From NCBI RefSeq assembly GCF_021341665.1, contig NZ_JAJTTH010000007.1, forward strand, positions 124,001 through 188,000: a stretch of DNA of 64,000 bases, written 5' to 3'. The first letter of the stretch is position 1; every line of letters starts with the position of its first letter. Below the pieces are notes generated by a model. That model was not told the DNA's origin, searched no databases, and was given only the letters and a program-made list of their open reading frames with translations. The stretch comes from Pseudomonas sp. Au-Pse12. GTDB taxonomy: Bacteria; Pseudomonadota; Gammaproteobacteria; Pseudomonadales; Pseudomonadaceae. Made by a program: the position numbers and the translations under genes. This document shows positions 17,428 to 26,866 of this stretch, piece after piece.

Positions 17428-19756
17428 AGGTCACCTCTGGAATCACCGCCAGCACCGTGAGCGGCAGCGGGTCAGCCTGCCTGATGAAGATCCGGCCTTT
17501 GCCGCTCCAGTCGTTGCCGATCGTCACCGCCGCCTGGCCGGTCAGCAGCTCAATGGGCAGTTCGTAGTTATCGCGGCTCGGCTTGTACTCGTAGAGGTGT
17601 TTTTTATCAGCTCCCGCGAAAATACCCCGCGAGGTCTCGACCAGGATCGTCAACGAGGTGACGGCGATTTTCTTATCAAGCAAGGTTTCCCGGGCGTCGC
17701 GGTTCTCGATATCGAGCGTCTCCATGTCCGACAGGTACGGAAGGCCAACGTGTGCAATACCTGCGTACTCCTGCAGGGAGATTAATCCGTCCGACACCAC
17801 ACGCTGTGGATGAACGCTACCGTCTGCCAGGACGGACACCTTTTTGCCTTCCAGGTGGTCCAGTCCGGAAAGAACCTTCACCTGCCGGGCCCAGGTGCTG
17901 GTGGAGAACCCCCGCAGTTCCTCGGGGCAGACAATCAGCAGCTTGGCGGTCACCACCGTGGGGCTGACGTAAGCCACAACCTCAACACGCACGATGCTGG
18001 TGGCCGGGTCGCTGTCGTATTCCTCGATAACCCTGGTGAGTGAATAGCGATTGCCCACGCTGCTGGTGGAAAAAGGGGCGTGCCCCACTGCCGTGAGCGT
18101 CACCGCCTCGGGATAGTTCCAGGAAGTCCCGCCCGTCAACGTCAGGGACTTTGCATCGTCTTTGTTGCGACCGTCGTAGGTCAGGCCTGAATCGACAAAA
18201 AATGCCTCTTCTACGGCCTCGACCTGGCGGCTGGCCATGCGTTCAATGTAGCGCCGCTGTACCCCGCCTATCGTTCGGCGGACCACCATGTAAAGGGCGT
18301 CCTCCTGCCCTTCCGGGATGCAAGCGATGGACTCGACGAACCCATCAGTGTCGTGCCAATGCCACCCCACCAGCTGCTGCTCGGGCAGATACGTCAGGCC
18401 CAGTAGCTTGCCGTCATCCCGGACATACCAGACGATTGAGTCGGGGATTTTCTGATACGCCACATTCGTGAGCTCGCGCCCCCTGAACAGGTGAGCGCTG
18501 AAAATGGTCAGGTCTGTTGCCTTGAACCCATCAGCATCAAGCGAGTAACCAAACGACGACACGCGATTGCCACGGGCCTGCAGGTACACCGCGCTGTTGC
18601 CCACCACCACTGGTGGAACAGTAGATGAACCGTCGTAGCCTTCCTGGTCGGCACGGATGGTTTTCGCACTCAGGCCTGAATCCGCCCCGGTAAAATTCCA
18701 CTCCCCGCCAGACGTGAGCCCCAGCAGCCGTTTCAGCCCCAGCAGGTGCCGCATGCGGTTCACCTCCTTGCTGGCAATGGTGAAGGTGATCGCGTCGTCA
18801 TCCTTATTCGGCGTGGAGAAGCCGAAGTTCTTGAACAGCCCGGTTTTGCTCAGCCAGACGGTTTGCGGCTTGTTGTCGCTGCCGGCGAACACCAGGCGCT
18901 GCTGGTAGTAGCCGACGGCGCCAGGATAGTTACCGGTGCCGACGAAGGGGTCATTGCCGTTCGGTGGGGTGTCGGTTTTCGTGGCAGTGACATTTCGGTC
19001 GGTGAAGGTCAGCGCCGTGGCCCGGCCGATGAAGCCATAGATGCCGGCGCCGGCGTTGTCCTTGTAGACGATGTAGTAGCTGGCCCCAGCCACCGCAGGC
19101 CAGACGACCGTCGCGGCCATCGTGTCCGCGAAAACGTTGATCGCGTTGGAGGTCACTGGCAACGACTCATCGATGGTGTTGCCATCGTCGAGGACCGCGG
19201 TGATCTGGTATCGCCAGGACTGTTGGACCCCGGAGCCGCCCAGGCTGGTAGCGGTCGCGGATGCCGGCGCCACGATCCGCGGCGCCAGGCTAAGCTCGGC
19301 AGTGGTCCAGTTGTCGTGGGCAAGACGACTGAGCTCGCGCGGCTTGTAGCCTGGGTGCGCGAAGGTCATCACGTCAGCCGACTGCGTGAAGTTCAGCGGG
19401 CCCAGGTCGGCCTGTGTATAAGGCACAGCCAGCTCAAACGGTTGCCCAGCATTCGGGCCGGAACTGTACAGCACCTGCCCGCCGTCCTTGATCACCCGCA
19501 TGTTCAGGTCGCCGAACTCCAGAATGTACGTTTGCACATCGTTGAACTGGAACGGGATGATTCGGCACTTCTTCGTCGAGTCCTTCACCTCGCAGACAAA
19601 GCGCGTGCCAGGGCGGTTTCGGACGCCGCCGTATGGCATCACCATGAAGTTTCGGCACAGCTTCAAGCCTGTGAAATAGCGGGCTATGTCGGTTCGCGCG
19701 CTGGCCGACGGCGAAAGCTCGCCGGCGGCAAAGGTTGGTTGCAGAACAGAAGTCAT
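17414..19756 (-). CDS. Tail tubular protein B-like (nozzle)
   Basis: A 780-residue beta-rich protein starting MTSVLQPTFAAGELSPSASA and containing LKLCRNFMVMPYGGVRNRPG, hallmarks of the podovirus tubular B/stabilisation family. It forms the lower part of the short tail, below the tubular A ring. Its start overlaps the tail A gene stop by 4 bases. Confidence 0.85.
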   Translation of the reverse strand: MTSVLQPTFAAGELSPSASARTDIARYFTGLKLCRNFMVMPYGGVRNRPGTRFVCEVKDSTKKCRIIPFQFNDVQTYILEFGDLNMRVIKDGGQVLYSSGPNAGQPFELAVPYTQADLGPLNFTQSADVMTFAHPGYKPRELSRLAHDNWTTAELSLAPRIVAPASATATSLGGSGVQQSWRYQITAVLDDGNTIDESLPVTSNAINVFADTMAATVVWPAVAGASYYIVYKDNAGAGIYGFIGRATALTFTDRNVTATKTDTPPNGNDPFVGTGNYPGAVGYYQQRLVFAGSDNKPQTVWLSKTGLFKNFGFSTPNKDDDAITFTIASKEVNRMRHLLGLKRLLGLTSGGEWNFTGADSGLSAKTIRADQEGYDGSSTVPPVVVGNSAVYLQARGNRVSSFGYSLDADGFKATDLTIFSAHLFRGRELTNVAYQKIPDSIVWYVRDDGKLLGLTYLPEQQLVGWHWHDTDGFVESIACIPEGQEDALYMVVRRTIGGVQRRYIERMASRQVEAVEEAFFVDSGLTYDGRNKDDAKSLTLTGGTSWNYPEAVTLTAVGHAPFSTSSVGNRYSLTRVIEEYDSDPATSIVRVEVVAYVSPTVVTAKLLIVCPEELRGFSTSTWARQVKVLSGLDHLEGKKVSVLADGSVHPQRVVSDGLISLQEYAGIAHVGLPYLSDMETLDIENRDARETLLDKKIAVTSLTILVETSRGIFAGADKKHLYEYKPSRDNYELPIELLTGQAAVTIGNDWSGKGRIFIRQADPLPLTVLAVIPEVTYGGS

Positions 19757-20352
19757 GAGCGCACCGCCACAAACTCCGATTCGGGCTCGGGGCCGTCCTG
19801 CGACTCGCGGAATGCTGCGCCCTCGGCCACCGTCAGCGCCTTCTGATACTCCTGCTCACAGAAGGCCCTGTACTCAGGCTTCGAGCTAACTGGTAACGCA
19901 AGTTCCATTGCTAAACGCCACGCCAGAGCATCGACAAATAGCGGGGCGAAATGGGTCGGATCCTCGACCTTGAATGTGTAACGCACCGATGCGTCGGCCT
20001 GGTCCGTATGGATTACCCGCCCACCAGCGTCATAGCCAACTTGAAAAGGGATCTCGGCGTCACTGGTTGGAGCGTTGCGCCAGGACGGGCTGACGATCCC
20101 CCGGATAAATAGGCAGTTGGCTGGGTAGCGATATCTGAAGCGCCAGCCCGGCGCCGGGCTCCCAACATCAGCCAGCGCCACATGGGCCCCAGCAAAGGGC
20201 CAGGGGAAGTCCTGGAGCACCTGCTCCCGCAACTGCGCGTAGAAGGTACGACAGAGCTCGGCAAGCTTGCTGTGCTCAGTAAACGACGCGATAGGCTGGG
20301 TAACCGCAACTCGTGACAATGCGATGTTGCAGATCTCGATATCGCTTGGCAT
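19753..20352 (-). CDS. Tail tubular protein A-like (adaptor)
   Basis: A 199-residue protein with the family opening (DIEICNIALSRVAVTQPIAS) and the EQVLQDFPWPFAG segment. It forms the ring connecting the portal to the nozzle. It is preceded by an intrinsic terminator at 20371-20392 and coupled to the tail B gene by an ATGA overlap. Confidence 0.85.
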   Translation of the reverse strand: MPSDIEICNIALSRVAVTQPIASFTEHSKLAELCRTFYAQLREQVLQDFPWPFAGAHVALADVGSPAPGWRFRYRYPANCLFIRGIVSPSWRNAPTSDAEIPFQVGYDAGGRVIHTDQADASVRYTFKVEDPTHFAPLFVDALAWRLAMELALPVSSKPEYRAFCEQEYQKALTVAEGAAFRESQDGPEPESEFVAVRS

Positions 20353-20370
20353 GAGGAAACCTCAGAAAAG

Positions 20371-20392
20371 AAAAAGGGCCCCGAAGGGCCCT
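20371..20392 (-). terminator. Intrinsic terminator between head and tail genes
   Basis: AGGGCCC (375-381 of the 20000s) pairs with GGGCCCT (20386-20392) around CGAA, followed on the minus strand by TTTTTCTTTTC. It lies inside the late operon and would lower tail relative to head expression unless transcription is antiterminated. Confidence 0.8.
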
Positions 20393-20411
20393 AGAGGGTT
20401 GTTGCTATGGG

Positions 20412-20768
20412 TCAGGCGTCTGGCCCGTTGTCGTCGTCCTGGTCACCGCCACCAGGTGGAGGCGCGTCAGAGGCTGGTGGTGGGTTGAGCTCGCCACCGG
20501 CATTCAGGCGATCCGCTTCTGCCTCCGCTTCCGCCTTGTTGCCGGTGAACGCGCCAACCATCTGGCCCGCTGCGTCCTTGACGACGAACTTACCCGCCGC
20601 GCCGCGTGCTGCCACATAGCCGGTGTACTTCTGCTCAACAGCCTCTGGCAGTTCTTTGCCTGGCTGCATCCAACTGCCCAGGTGTTCCGGTTTGGCGATG
20701 TTGAAGGTTTCGCCAATCTCTTTGATGCCGCCACCGTAGTAGCCGCGCGCTTTTGCAGTAACTTGCAT
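20412..20768 (-). CDS. Small head-region protein (unknown)
   Basis: A 118-residue protein starting MQVTAKARGYYGGGIKEIGE, with a C-terminus rich in Pro, Gly and Asp (PPPASDAPPPGGGDQDDD). The N-terminal KARGYYGG-IKE-GETF pattern recurs in small phage proteins near capsid genes, but no function is assigned. It lies between the cement gene and the tail genes. Confidence 0.7.
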   Translation of the reverse strand: MQVTAKARGYYGGGIKEIGETFNIAKPEHLGSWMQPGKELPEAVEQKYTGYVAARGAAGKFVVKDAAGQMVGAFTGNKAEAEAEADRLNAGGELNPPPASDAPPPGGGDQDDDNGPDA

Positions 20769-20778
20769 GGTCTTCCCC

Positions 20779-21219
20779 TTACAGAATCACAGAGCCAGAG
20801 GCGTACTTGATGTTGTCCTGAACGTCCTTGACCAGGCCAGCCCAGAATCGACCAGCAGTGAGTGGGCCAGTGCCGATTACGTAGTTCACACGAAGGTAGC
20901 GACGGACGCCGCGGGGAACGGCGACCTGAACCGGACGAGCTCCGGCATTCAAGTTGGCCAGGGCCAGCGGGCCAGAATCGAACAGCGTGACCCAGGCGCT
21001 GTTGTCGTCGCTGGTCTGCAACTGGATGTTGGTGGTGGCGGCGCCAGCGGCAGCAGCAGCAACCAGGGTTGCCACTACCAGATAGATCGGCTCGCCCGCG
21101 CCGATATCGCGACGGATGTTTCCGTGGGTCAGCGGGCCCAGGTCAATAACGTCAGTTGATGCCGCCGTAGCGGTAACGTCCTGCGCTTCGCTGAACGTGT
21201 TCAGTTTGTCGGTGATCAT
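20779..21219 (-). CDS. Bbp16-like capsid cement protein
   Basis: A 146-residue protein starting MITDKLNTFSEAQDVTATAA, with GGAG nine bases upstream; a longer TTG-initiated frame is less likely. Sequence and position right after the major capsid gene match Bordetella phage BPP-1 Bbp16-type cement proteins, which decorate the shell. The alternation of short beta segments (IYLVVATLVAAAA, TNIQLQTSDD) fits a jellyroll. Confidence 0.75.
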   Translation of the reverse strand: MITDKLNTFSEAQDVTATAASTDVIDLGPLTHGNIRRDIGAGEPIYLVVATLVAAAAAGAATTNIQLQTSDDNSAWVTLFDSGPLALANLNAGARPVQVAVPRGVRRYLRVNYVIGTGPLTAGRFWAGLVKDVQDNIKYASGSVIL

Positions 21220-21254
21220 GTTTTTGGTCTCCAATGAACCAGTTACCAGCAGCC

Positions 21255-22247
21255 TTAAACCACTGGTGCTTCGGTGTTGAGAAGGGCGTCAACGGTGCGG
21301 AATGGCACCCCACGCAGGCTGGTGATGAACTCGCCGTCGTACTCTTGAATCTTGAGCTGGACGTTTTTCTTGTTCATCGCCTGGATATCCAGGCACTCGG
21401 CAATGGTGCGGTTCATGTAGAACGCAGCGCGGCCCATTTTCAGGTTTGGAATGCGGTGAACCGCGCGGATCATCGCCTCGATGATCTTCACACTGGAACC
21501 ATCGGTGTCGGCGATCAGATCGGAAACATCGATGTTGCAAACGCGTACGGCATAACGCCAGTCACGCAGAGCAATACCGGGAACCCACTTGTAGTGGTCG
21601 CGATAGGCGCGGAATTTCTTGCCGGTTTCGTCGTCCACGAGCTCGATACCCATGTCGTTGTGTTCAATGCCAGCTTTCGAACCCTTCGGATAAATGCCGT
21701 GAACACATTGGTCGCCCCAAACGATCAGCCAGATCGACGTGTTGTCAGAACCTGCCCCCCCCATCTTGATGATGTTCTGGCCGTTCTTCGCAGTGCTGTC
21801 GCTGTAGCGCGGCGCCATGCCCAAGAACTGGGCAGGGGCAAGAGCGTCGTTGTTGTAGAACAGGCCGGTGGCCATGTCCTGGTTCATACCTTCGATGAAA
21901 GCCGAGTTTTCCGAAAGCCGGAAAGCGGCAGTGTTCCCGTTCAGATTGGCCAGCGCCTCATCGACTACACCAAGGTTTTCCAGCATTGCGCAGGTTTCAT
22001 CAATCTGGGCAGTAGTGGATTTTCCGGTGGCGATACCGCCGTTCAGTGCCCGCCAGGTGCCTTTGGGTAGGCCGGTGCGTGCGGTGGTGCGGTGACCGGT
22101 TGGCAGGTTACCTTCCAGCCAAAGCATGTCAGTGAGGATTTCGTTGGTCTGGGTCAGCATCTCGACGATGCGAGCCTGTTTGTTGTCTGGGTCTTGACGC
22201 TTTGCCCAGTCCGCCAAGGTGACGGCGGTGTTTACTTTGATAGCCAT
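21255..22247 (-). CDS. Major capsid protein (BPP-1/epsilon15-type)
   Basis: A 330-residue protein starting MAIKVNTAVTLADWAKRQDP. It lies directly after the scaffold gene. Length and segments such as VEMLTQTNEILTDMLWLEGN and GIALRDWRYAVRVCNID match the HK97-fold capsid family of BPP-1 and epsilon15-like podoviruses. It forms the icosahedral shell. Confidence 0.85.
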   Translation of the reverse strand: MAIKVNTAVTLADWAKRQDPDNKQARIVEMLTQTNEILTDMLWLEGNLPTGHRTTARTGLPKGTWRALNGGIATGKSTTAQIDETCAMLENLGVVDEALANLNGNTAAFRLSENSAFIEGMNQDMATGLFYNNDALAPAQFLGMAPRYSDSTAKNGQNIIKMGGAGSDNTSIWLIVWGDQCVHGIYPKGSKAGIEHNDMGIELVDDETGKKFRAYRDHYKWVPGIALRDWRYAVRVCNIDVSDLIADTDGSSVKIIEAMIRAVHRIPNLKMGRAAFYMNRTIAECLDIQAMNKKNVQLKIQEYDGEFITSLRGVPFRTVDALLNTEAPVV

Positions 22248-22266
22248 GCGTTGTTACTCCAATGAA

Positions 22267-23010
22267 TTAAGAGTTGCCGCCGTAGAACACTTCTTCGTTC
22301 GATTTGCGGCCGGTGGTGGTTTGGCTGCCTGGCATGACGAACTTGTCTTCCGAGATAGCCGCGCTGATGCGATGGCAGAACTTGAACAGCGCCGGGTGAT
22401 TGCCCAGGCCGGACTCGTTCAAAAGGTGGGAAAGGGATTTGTCACCGAAGGCCTGAATGACCTTCACAGCGCTGGCGACGCTCTTGTCGTAGTTCTCGCC
22501 GCCCAGCTGGGGGTCGTTCTTGATCTCGGCCGCCCACTGTTGTCCCTGGGCAACGACCGCTGCCTGGTAAGCCTCTGCCTGCTTGGTGGCGAGCTGGGTC
22601 TGCAAGTCGATGAACTTCTGGGCCTTGTCCTGGGAAACGTTCAGTTCCTTGGCCAGGCCCTTGAACGACTCAAGAATTTCCCCGTCCATCTCGTAGCCTT
22701 CTGGCAACGTGAAGTCGGCGTAGGCCTCCGGCGCGCTGTTGGCCGCCTTCTCGTCCGCCAGCTTCTGCGCTGCGGCCTCGGCTTCTGCTTTCTGTTCAGG
22801 GGTCTGCTGAGCGGCCTGGGCGGCAGGGTCAGCGGCTGGTGCAGCCTGGCCCAGCAGCGTCGTATCCGCCGCCGGCGCGGCTGGCGCTGGGGCTGCCTCG
22901 CCAGCGGGTGCAGGTGCAGCAGCCGGGACCGCGCCACCACCGGGAGCACCATCAGCCCCGGCCTCGTTCATCACCCCAAAGCCCATCATTTTCATCATCA
23001 GGCGATTCAT
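22267..23010 (-). CDS. Capsid scaffolding protein
   Basis: A 247-residue protein with a Pro/Ala-rich low-complexity N-terminal half and a charged helical C-terminal half (LAKELNVSQDKAQKFIDLQT). It lies between the Bbp19-like gene and the capsid gene, the usual scaffold position. It is expected to guide procapsid assembly and then leave or be cleaved. Confidence 0.8.
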   Translation of the reverse strand: MNRLMMKMMGFGVMNEAGADGAPGGGAVPAAAPAPAGEAAPAPAAPAADTTLLGQAAPAADPAAQAAQQTPEQKAEAEAAAQKLADEKAANSAPEAYADFTLPEGYEMDGEILESFKGLAKELNVSQDKAQKFIDLQTQLATKQAEAYQAAVVAQGQQWAAEIKNDPQLGGENYDKSVASAVKVIQAFGDKSLSHLLNESGLGNHPALFKFCHRISAAISEDKFVMPGSQTTTGRKSNEEVFYGGNS

Positions 23011-23342
23011 TGATCAGCCTCCTGTGCGTAGTTCATTGGTGGTTCCTCTACTGGTTGCTGGGCGTTTTCCGCAGCCATCACGGAGAACAGCGCCGGACAG
23101 AGCTCGTTGATCTCACCCAAAAGAAAAAGGCCAACATTGCGTTGGCCTTCGTTGAAGTTCGTTGCGGCATCGGTCGGGCCGATTGAGGGCTGAAACACTC
23201 GACAGCGCCCCATCGATCGCCACATGAAGCGGCGGCCGCGGGGATCGTTCATCAGCCAGCGAAAGTCGGCGATCTCCTGCGCCCGAGCGATCTGCTCGGC
23301 CAGGGTCTGCTCGCGTTGCTGCTGCTCGTCCTGCTGGTCCAT
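23007..23342 (-). CDS. Bbp19-family phage protein
   Basis: A 111-residue protein with the characteristic FRWLMNDPRGRRFMWRSMGR block followed by NEGQRNVGLFLLGEINELCP, as in BPP-1 Bbp19. The family has a conserved place between portal and scaffold genes but no established function. It overlaps both neighbours by 1-4 bases. Confidence 0.8.
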   Translation of the reverse strand: MDQQDEQQQREQTLAEQIARAQEIADFRWLMNDPRGRRFMWRSMGRCRVFQPSIGPTDAATNFNEGQRNVGLFLLGEINELCPALFSVMAAENAQQPVEEPPMNYAQEADQ

Positions 23343-25036
23343 CAGAGAGCCCCCGCGAGCTGGGTCAGCGCGTTGTTGCCGCTGGTATCGGTCTGGCTCA
23401 GCAACTGCGCGCCTTCGATAGCGCTACCGAGTTGTTGCTGAATTGCCGCCTGCTGTTCCGCCTCGGCGCGCTGCTGGCGGATCTCGGCCACCATGTCGTC
23501 AGCACGGACCAGGGTTGGCGGCACACCGATAAGGTCGAAGTACTGGCGCATGGCCTCGTCAGCGTCGAGCAGGTCCAGGGGTTGGGTGCTCTGGGTTGTG
23601 GTGGCCACCGTGCCGGCGAAGCCAATCGCACGCTCAATGCTCGACACCCCAATAGCTTTCTGGGCCTGGGCCAGGATGCTGGTGAACTCGACACGCAGCT
23701 CAAGGGTTTGCAGCTCCTTGGGCGGCGGCGGGATCAGCGGCGCCCCGGGCAGAAGCCCCATCCAGCGCGGAATGGACTGCTCCAGCATCTGGTTGAAAAC
23801 CATATCGACGAGCGGGTCCAGCAGGTCATCGGTCTGGCGCTCCAGCACCGGGCCCAGCATCAGCAACTTCTCTTCCTTGCGTGTTGCGATTTCGTAGGCC
23901 GTCCGGACGCTGTCCATCTGGCTGATCATCAGGAACAGATCGACGAAAAACGCGGTATCGATGATGCTGCTGTCCGCCTGGATCTCGCCCCGCAGCTGGG
24001 TGATCCAGGCCGGGTTAACCATGTAAAGCGGCTCAAACTTGGCCCCGAGCTGCTGATCGTTCAGGTAGGTGATACCACCAGGCAGAATTGATGCTCGCTG
24101 CCCTTTGAGGCTCACAGGGGCCCCCATCGGCGGGCGCACCCCCTTCTCTATCATTTCGGCCTTGCGGCGCTCCATCAGTTGCACAGCCTTGGTGGAGCCG
24201 ATGCAAATCGACCCAGGGCCAGTGCCATAGACGTCCTCACCCAGCACGTCCCAGCGCGGGGCCATGCATGGGAAGGTCTTGAACCCTGACTGCCGCAGCA
24301 CCGAGTCTTTATCGCTGCCCTTCTCCCAGTACACGGAGCGGAAGGCCATGTTGGTGTTGTCCTGGCGGCCGGGCTCGCGCATATCGTTTGGCTCAACCGC
24401 GTGGACAATGTCAATCCAGGCCTCTGGGTTGTTGCTCAGGACATTGCGAGCCGTTGGGCTCAACGCAGCTTCGCCGAACTGCTGCGCCATCTGGCGGGCC
24501 GTCATCCGATAGTCACGGTGCAGCGTGTCCACCTGGTTGCGGCTGTTGTTGGCCAGCATGTAGCTACCGACCGCCAGGGGGTAGGCGCGGATCAGATCCT
24601 GTTCATCTGGCAGTACCACCATGGGCGCAGTACCAAACACGCCCTCTTCCGAGTAGCGGTTCGGCAATACGCTGTACAGGTTCGACCTAGCCATGACTTC
24701 GCGCATGGCCTTCTCGACCGAGTACAACCAGGCTTTGACCGGAGCGAACTCGGCCATGCCAGGGTCCGGCGGCCCGAACTTCACCCAGGGGGATGCGGGG
24801 TTCGTCATCCCCGTATGCATCCCGGCGCCGAGCGTCCTTGCGGCGAACGTGGCCTGCGGGTTGATGATCTTCTGATCACGCCGCCTGCCGTTGTTGGTGT
24901 CGGTACTGGACCAACGGCCAGAGCGCGGGCTCATGAAGTCGCCCAGGTCGCGCCACTCCGAGAGCCAGTTGCTGTCCCGCTCGTTCCGTAGCCGGGCGTT
25001 CGTCTTCTCCAGACGCTCGCGGAGGGAGTCGGCCAA
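23342..25036 (-). CDS. Portal (T7-type head-to-tail connector)
   Basis: A ~564-residue connector that forms the dodecameric DNA portal. Typical segments are LGDFMSPRSGRW, ARTLGAGMHTGMTNPASPWV and GTGPGSICIGSTKAVQLMER. The likely start is TTG at 25036 (LADSLRERLEK), one base after the previous stop, with GGGGGTG as ribosome site. The open frame extends to an ATG at 25075, but those residues (PAPARKPCWGCK) are translated from the end of the previous gene and look unrelated. Confidence 0.9.
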   Translation of the reverse strand: MADSLRERLEKTNARLRNERDSNWLSEWRDLGDFMSPRSGRWSSTDTNNGRRRDQKIINPQATFAARTLGAGMHTGMTNPASPWVKFGPPDPGMAEFAPVKAWLYSVEKAMREVMARSNLYSVLPNRYSEEGVFGTAPMVVLPDEQDLIRAYPLAVGSYMLANNSRNQVDTLHRDYRMTARQMAQQFGEAALSPTARNVLSNNPEAWIDIVHAVEPNDMREPGRQDNTNMAFRSVYWEKGSDKDSVLRQSGFKTFPCMAPRWDVLGEDVYGTGPGSICIGSTKAVQLMERRKAEMIEKGVRPPMGAPVSLKGQRASILPGGITYLNDQQLGAKFEPLYMVNPAWITQLRGEIQADSSIIDTAFFVDLFLMISQMDSVRTAYEIATRKEEKLLMLGPVLERQTDDLLDPLVDMVFNQMLEQSIPRWMGLLPGAPLIPPPPKELQTLELRVEFTSILAQAQKAIGVSSIERAIGFAGTVATTTQSTQPLDLLDADEAMRQYFDLIGVPPTLVRADDMVAEIRQQRAEAEQQAAIQQQLGSAIEGAQLLSQTDTSGNNALTQLAGAL

Positions 25037-25037
25037 C

Positions 25038-25355
25038 TTACACCCCCAGCAGGGTTTTCTGGCTGGTGCTGGCATTGCCCAGCAGGCCGGCGGACCCCGT
25101 CAGAATTGTGGAGTTCTGGCCGGACTGGGCAAGCCGGCGGCGGCGCTCGGCCTCGACCGCTGCCTGGACCGAGTCGCTAGAAGTGGTAGGGGCTGCAGCT
25201 GTGCTACCCGTAGTCTCTGCGATTGCCGCAGCGGCCTTGGGCTCGTCCTGGATCAAATCCAACGAGGTCGGCAGGCCGGCCTTCTTGAACAGGTCCAGCG
25301 GGTCACTGATTTTGTGGATCGGTTTAATGATCTTATTGAGGGCGCTACCGCACAT
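25038..25355 (-). CDS. Small conserved phage protein between terminase and portal
   Basis: A 105-residue protein starting MCGSALNKIIKPIHKISDPL, with a low-complexity Ala/Thr middle and a C-terminal EAERRRRLAQSGQNSTILTG segment that recurs in podovirus proteins at this position. Function unknown. It fits tightly between large terminase and portal. Confidence 0.75.
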   Translation of the reverse strand: MCGSALNKIIKPIHKISDPLDLFKKAGLPTSLDLIQDEPKAAAAIAETTGSTAAAPTTSSDSVQAAVEAERRRRLAQSGQNSTILTGSAGLLGNASTSQKTLLGV

Positions 25356-25357
25356 GT

Positions 25358-26866
25358 TTATGCCTCCTGGGCGTATGGGTCGTAGTCGGATTCCAGCTCG
25401 CTACCGCGGCCGCCTCCGGCGCTGGTGAATTGGCTTTTCATCACCGGCATTGCGTAGGTAAGGGCCAGCGCGTCGGCGTCGTCTGGCGAGATCCCCAGGC
25501 GCTTTTTGATATCGGCCTTCTTCTCCAGCTGGATCTGGTCGCTGGTGTTGTGGGCGTACTCCGGCGACGTCAGTTCGGCCTCAAGCTCCGTGCACACGTC
25601 CAGCGCCAGGCCGGCGCGGATGCCTTCGCGCATCTGCCACCACATATAGGTCCGCATGTTCGCGTAGTGCCGGTCCGGGGCCGCACTGGCGAAGTTGATA
25701 TCGATGATCACCGCGCCAGGCATCAGCCGGCGCAGTTGGTCGGCCACTGGACCACCTACCCCCGTGGAGTCCACAAACACCGCGTCCGGCCGGTGCTCCT
25801 GCACCACCGTGCAGACCTTGGCGATGAACAGCGTGGTGTTCCGGGTTTCGCTGCCGGGGATCTTGATCGTTGGAATCGACTTGGAGTCGAGGCCGCGGCG
25901 GAACCTGATCACGTTGTTGTCGGCGCCGCCACGGGCGATATCGATACCGCAGACCAGGGCGTCGTCCATGCCATAGACGGGATCACGCCGCATCGCCTCG
26001 GCGACCCAGTCGGTTGGGATCAATTGCAAGTCGGAAGCCCTCGGGAACATGCCGCGTACACGGATGCGGAAAAAGTCGCTGTCCTCGCCGTAGTCTTCCA
26101 ACCACTTGGCGATCTGCGTTTTGTTGGTGCCGTCGACCGTGCGGCTGTCGACCTGGCGGTGCGTCCAGCGGTGGCCATACTTGGTGAAGCACTCCCGGAA
26201 ACGTCCGGTGGTCTTTGTCGGGTTGCCGAAGGCCGTCCAGATGATTTCCGTGCCCTCGTCCGTCAGGGCCCCTTCGGCTACCTCCCACACCAGGTCTGCA
26301 ATGGCCGATGCCTCGTCGAACACCAGCAGGATGCGTTTGCCCTCGTTGTGAAGGCCGGCGAACGCTTCGGTGTTGGTTTCCGACCATGGCACGGCGTCTA
26401 CGCGCCAGTTCTTTTCGTGCTCTGGGTCAGTGCTGATCAGCGCCGTAGCGGTGAGCCGGAACCAGTGGCTGGTGATCGATAGCCGGTTCCACTTCGCGAC
26501 CTCGGGCCAGGTCTTGGTGCGCAACTGCGTCTCGGTGTTGGCCGTGACCACGCCGCGGGTATCAACCTTCGTATCCAGCGCCCATTTGATGATCCAGGAC
26601 ACCAGCGCCGATTTACCGATGCCGTGACCACTGGCCACAGCTTCGAGGATGATCTCGCCCAGGTCCTGAGCCCCTGCCCGGATCTTCTTGCCGATTGAGT
26701 CCAGAACATCGATCTGCCACTGCCTGGGGCCGGCCTTGTTCGCCAGCTCGGTGCCCGGCTCCCCCCAGGGGAAGGCGTACCAGACATACCCCAGGGGGTC
26801 GTCGGCGAATCTTAGAATGTCCTCGACCAGCTGCTGCTCAAGATCGATTTTTGCGGGCGCGTTCAC
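25358..26866 (-). CDS. Terminase large subunit
   Basis: About 502 residues. The ATPase Walker A-like motif is ASGHGIGKSALVSW and Walker B is ILLVFDEAS. The C-terminal RNase H-like nuclease contains CGIDIARGGADNN and VFVDSTGVGG. It cuts and pumps phage DNA into the procapsid through the portal. The favoured start is GTG at 26866 (VNAPAKIDLEQQ), which overlaps the small subunit stop by 29 bases. A longer frame to 26932 exists but would be translated from inside the small subunit gene. Confidence 0.92.
   Translation of the reverse strand: MNAPAKIDLEQQLVEDILRFADDPLGYVWYAFPWGEPGTELANKAGPRQWQIDVLDSIGKKIRAGAQDLGEIILEAVASGHGIGKSALVSWIIKWALDTKVDTRGVVTANTETQLRTKTWPEVAKWNRLSITSHWFRLTATALISTDPEHEKNWRVDAVPWSETNTEAFAGLHNEGKRILLVFDEASAIADLVWEVAEGALTDEGTEIIWTAFGNPTKTTGRFRECFTKYGHRWTHRQVDSRTVDGTNKTQIAKWLEDYGEDSDFFRIRVRGMFPRASDLQLIPTDWVAEAMRRDPVYGMDDALVCGIDIARGGADNNVIRFRRGLDSKSIPTIKIPGSETRNTTLFIAKVCTVVQEHRPDAVFVDSTGVGGPVADQLRRLMPGAVIIDINFASAAPDRHYANMRTYMWWQMREGIRAGLALDVCTELEAELTSPEYAHNTSDQIQLEKKADIKKRLGISPDDADALALTYAMPVMKSQFTSAGGGRGSELESDYDPYAQEA

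Noticed and set aside
20504..20734. 76-codon ORF inside the 118-residue head protein gene
   Set aside because: Same-strand out-of-frame shadow with no start signal.
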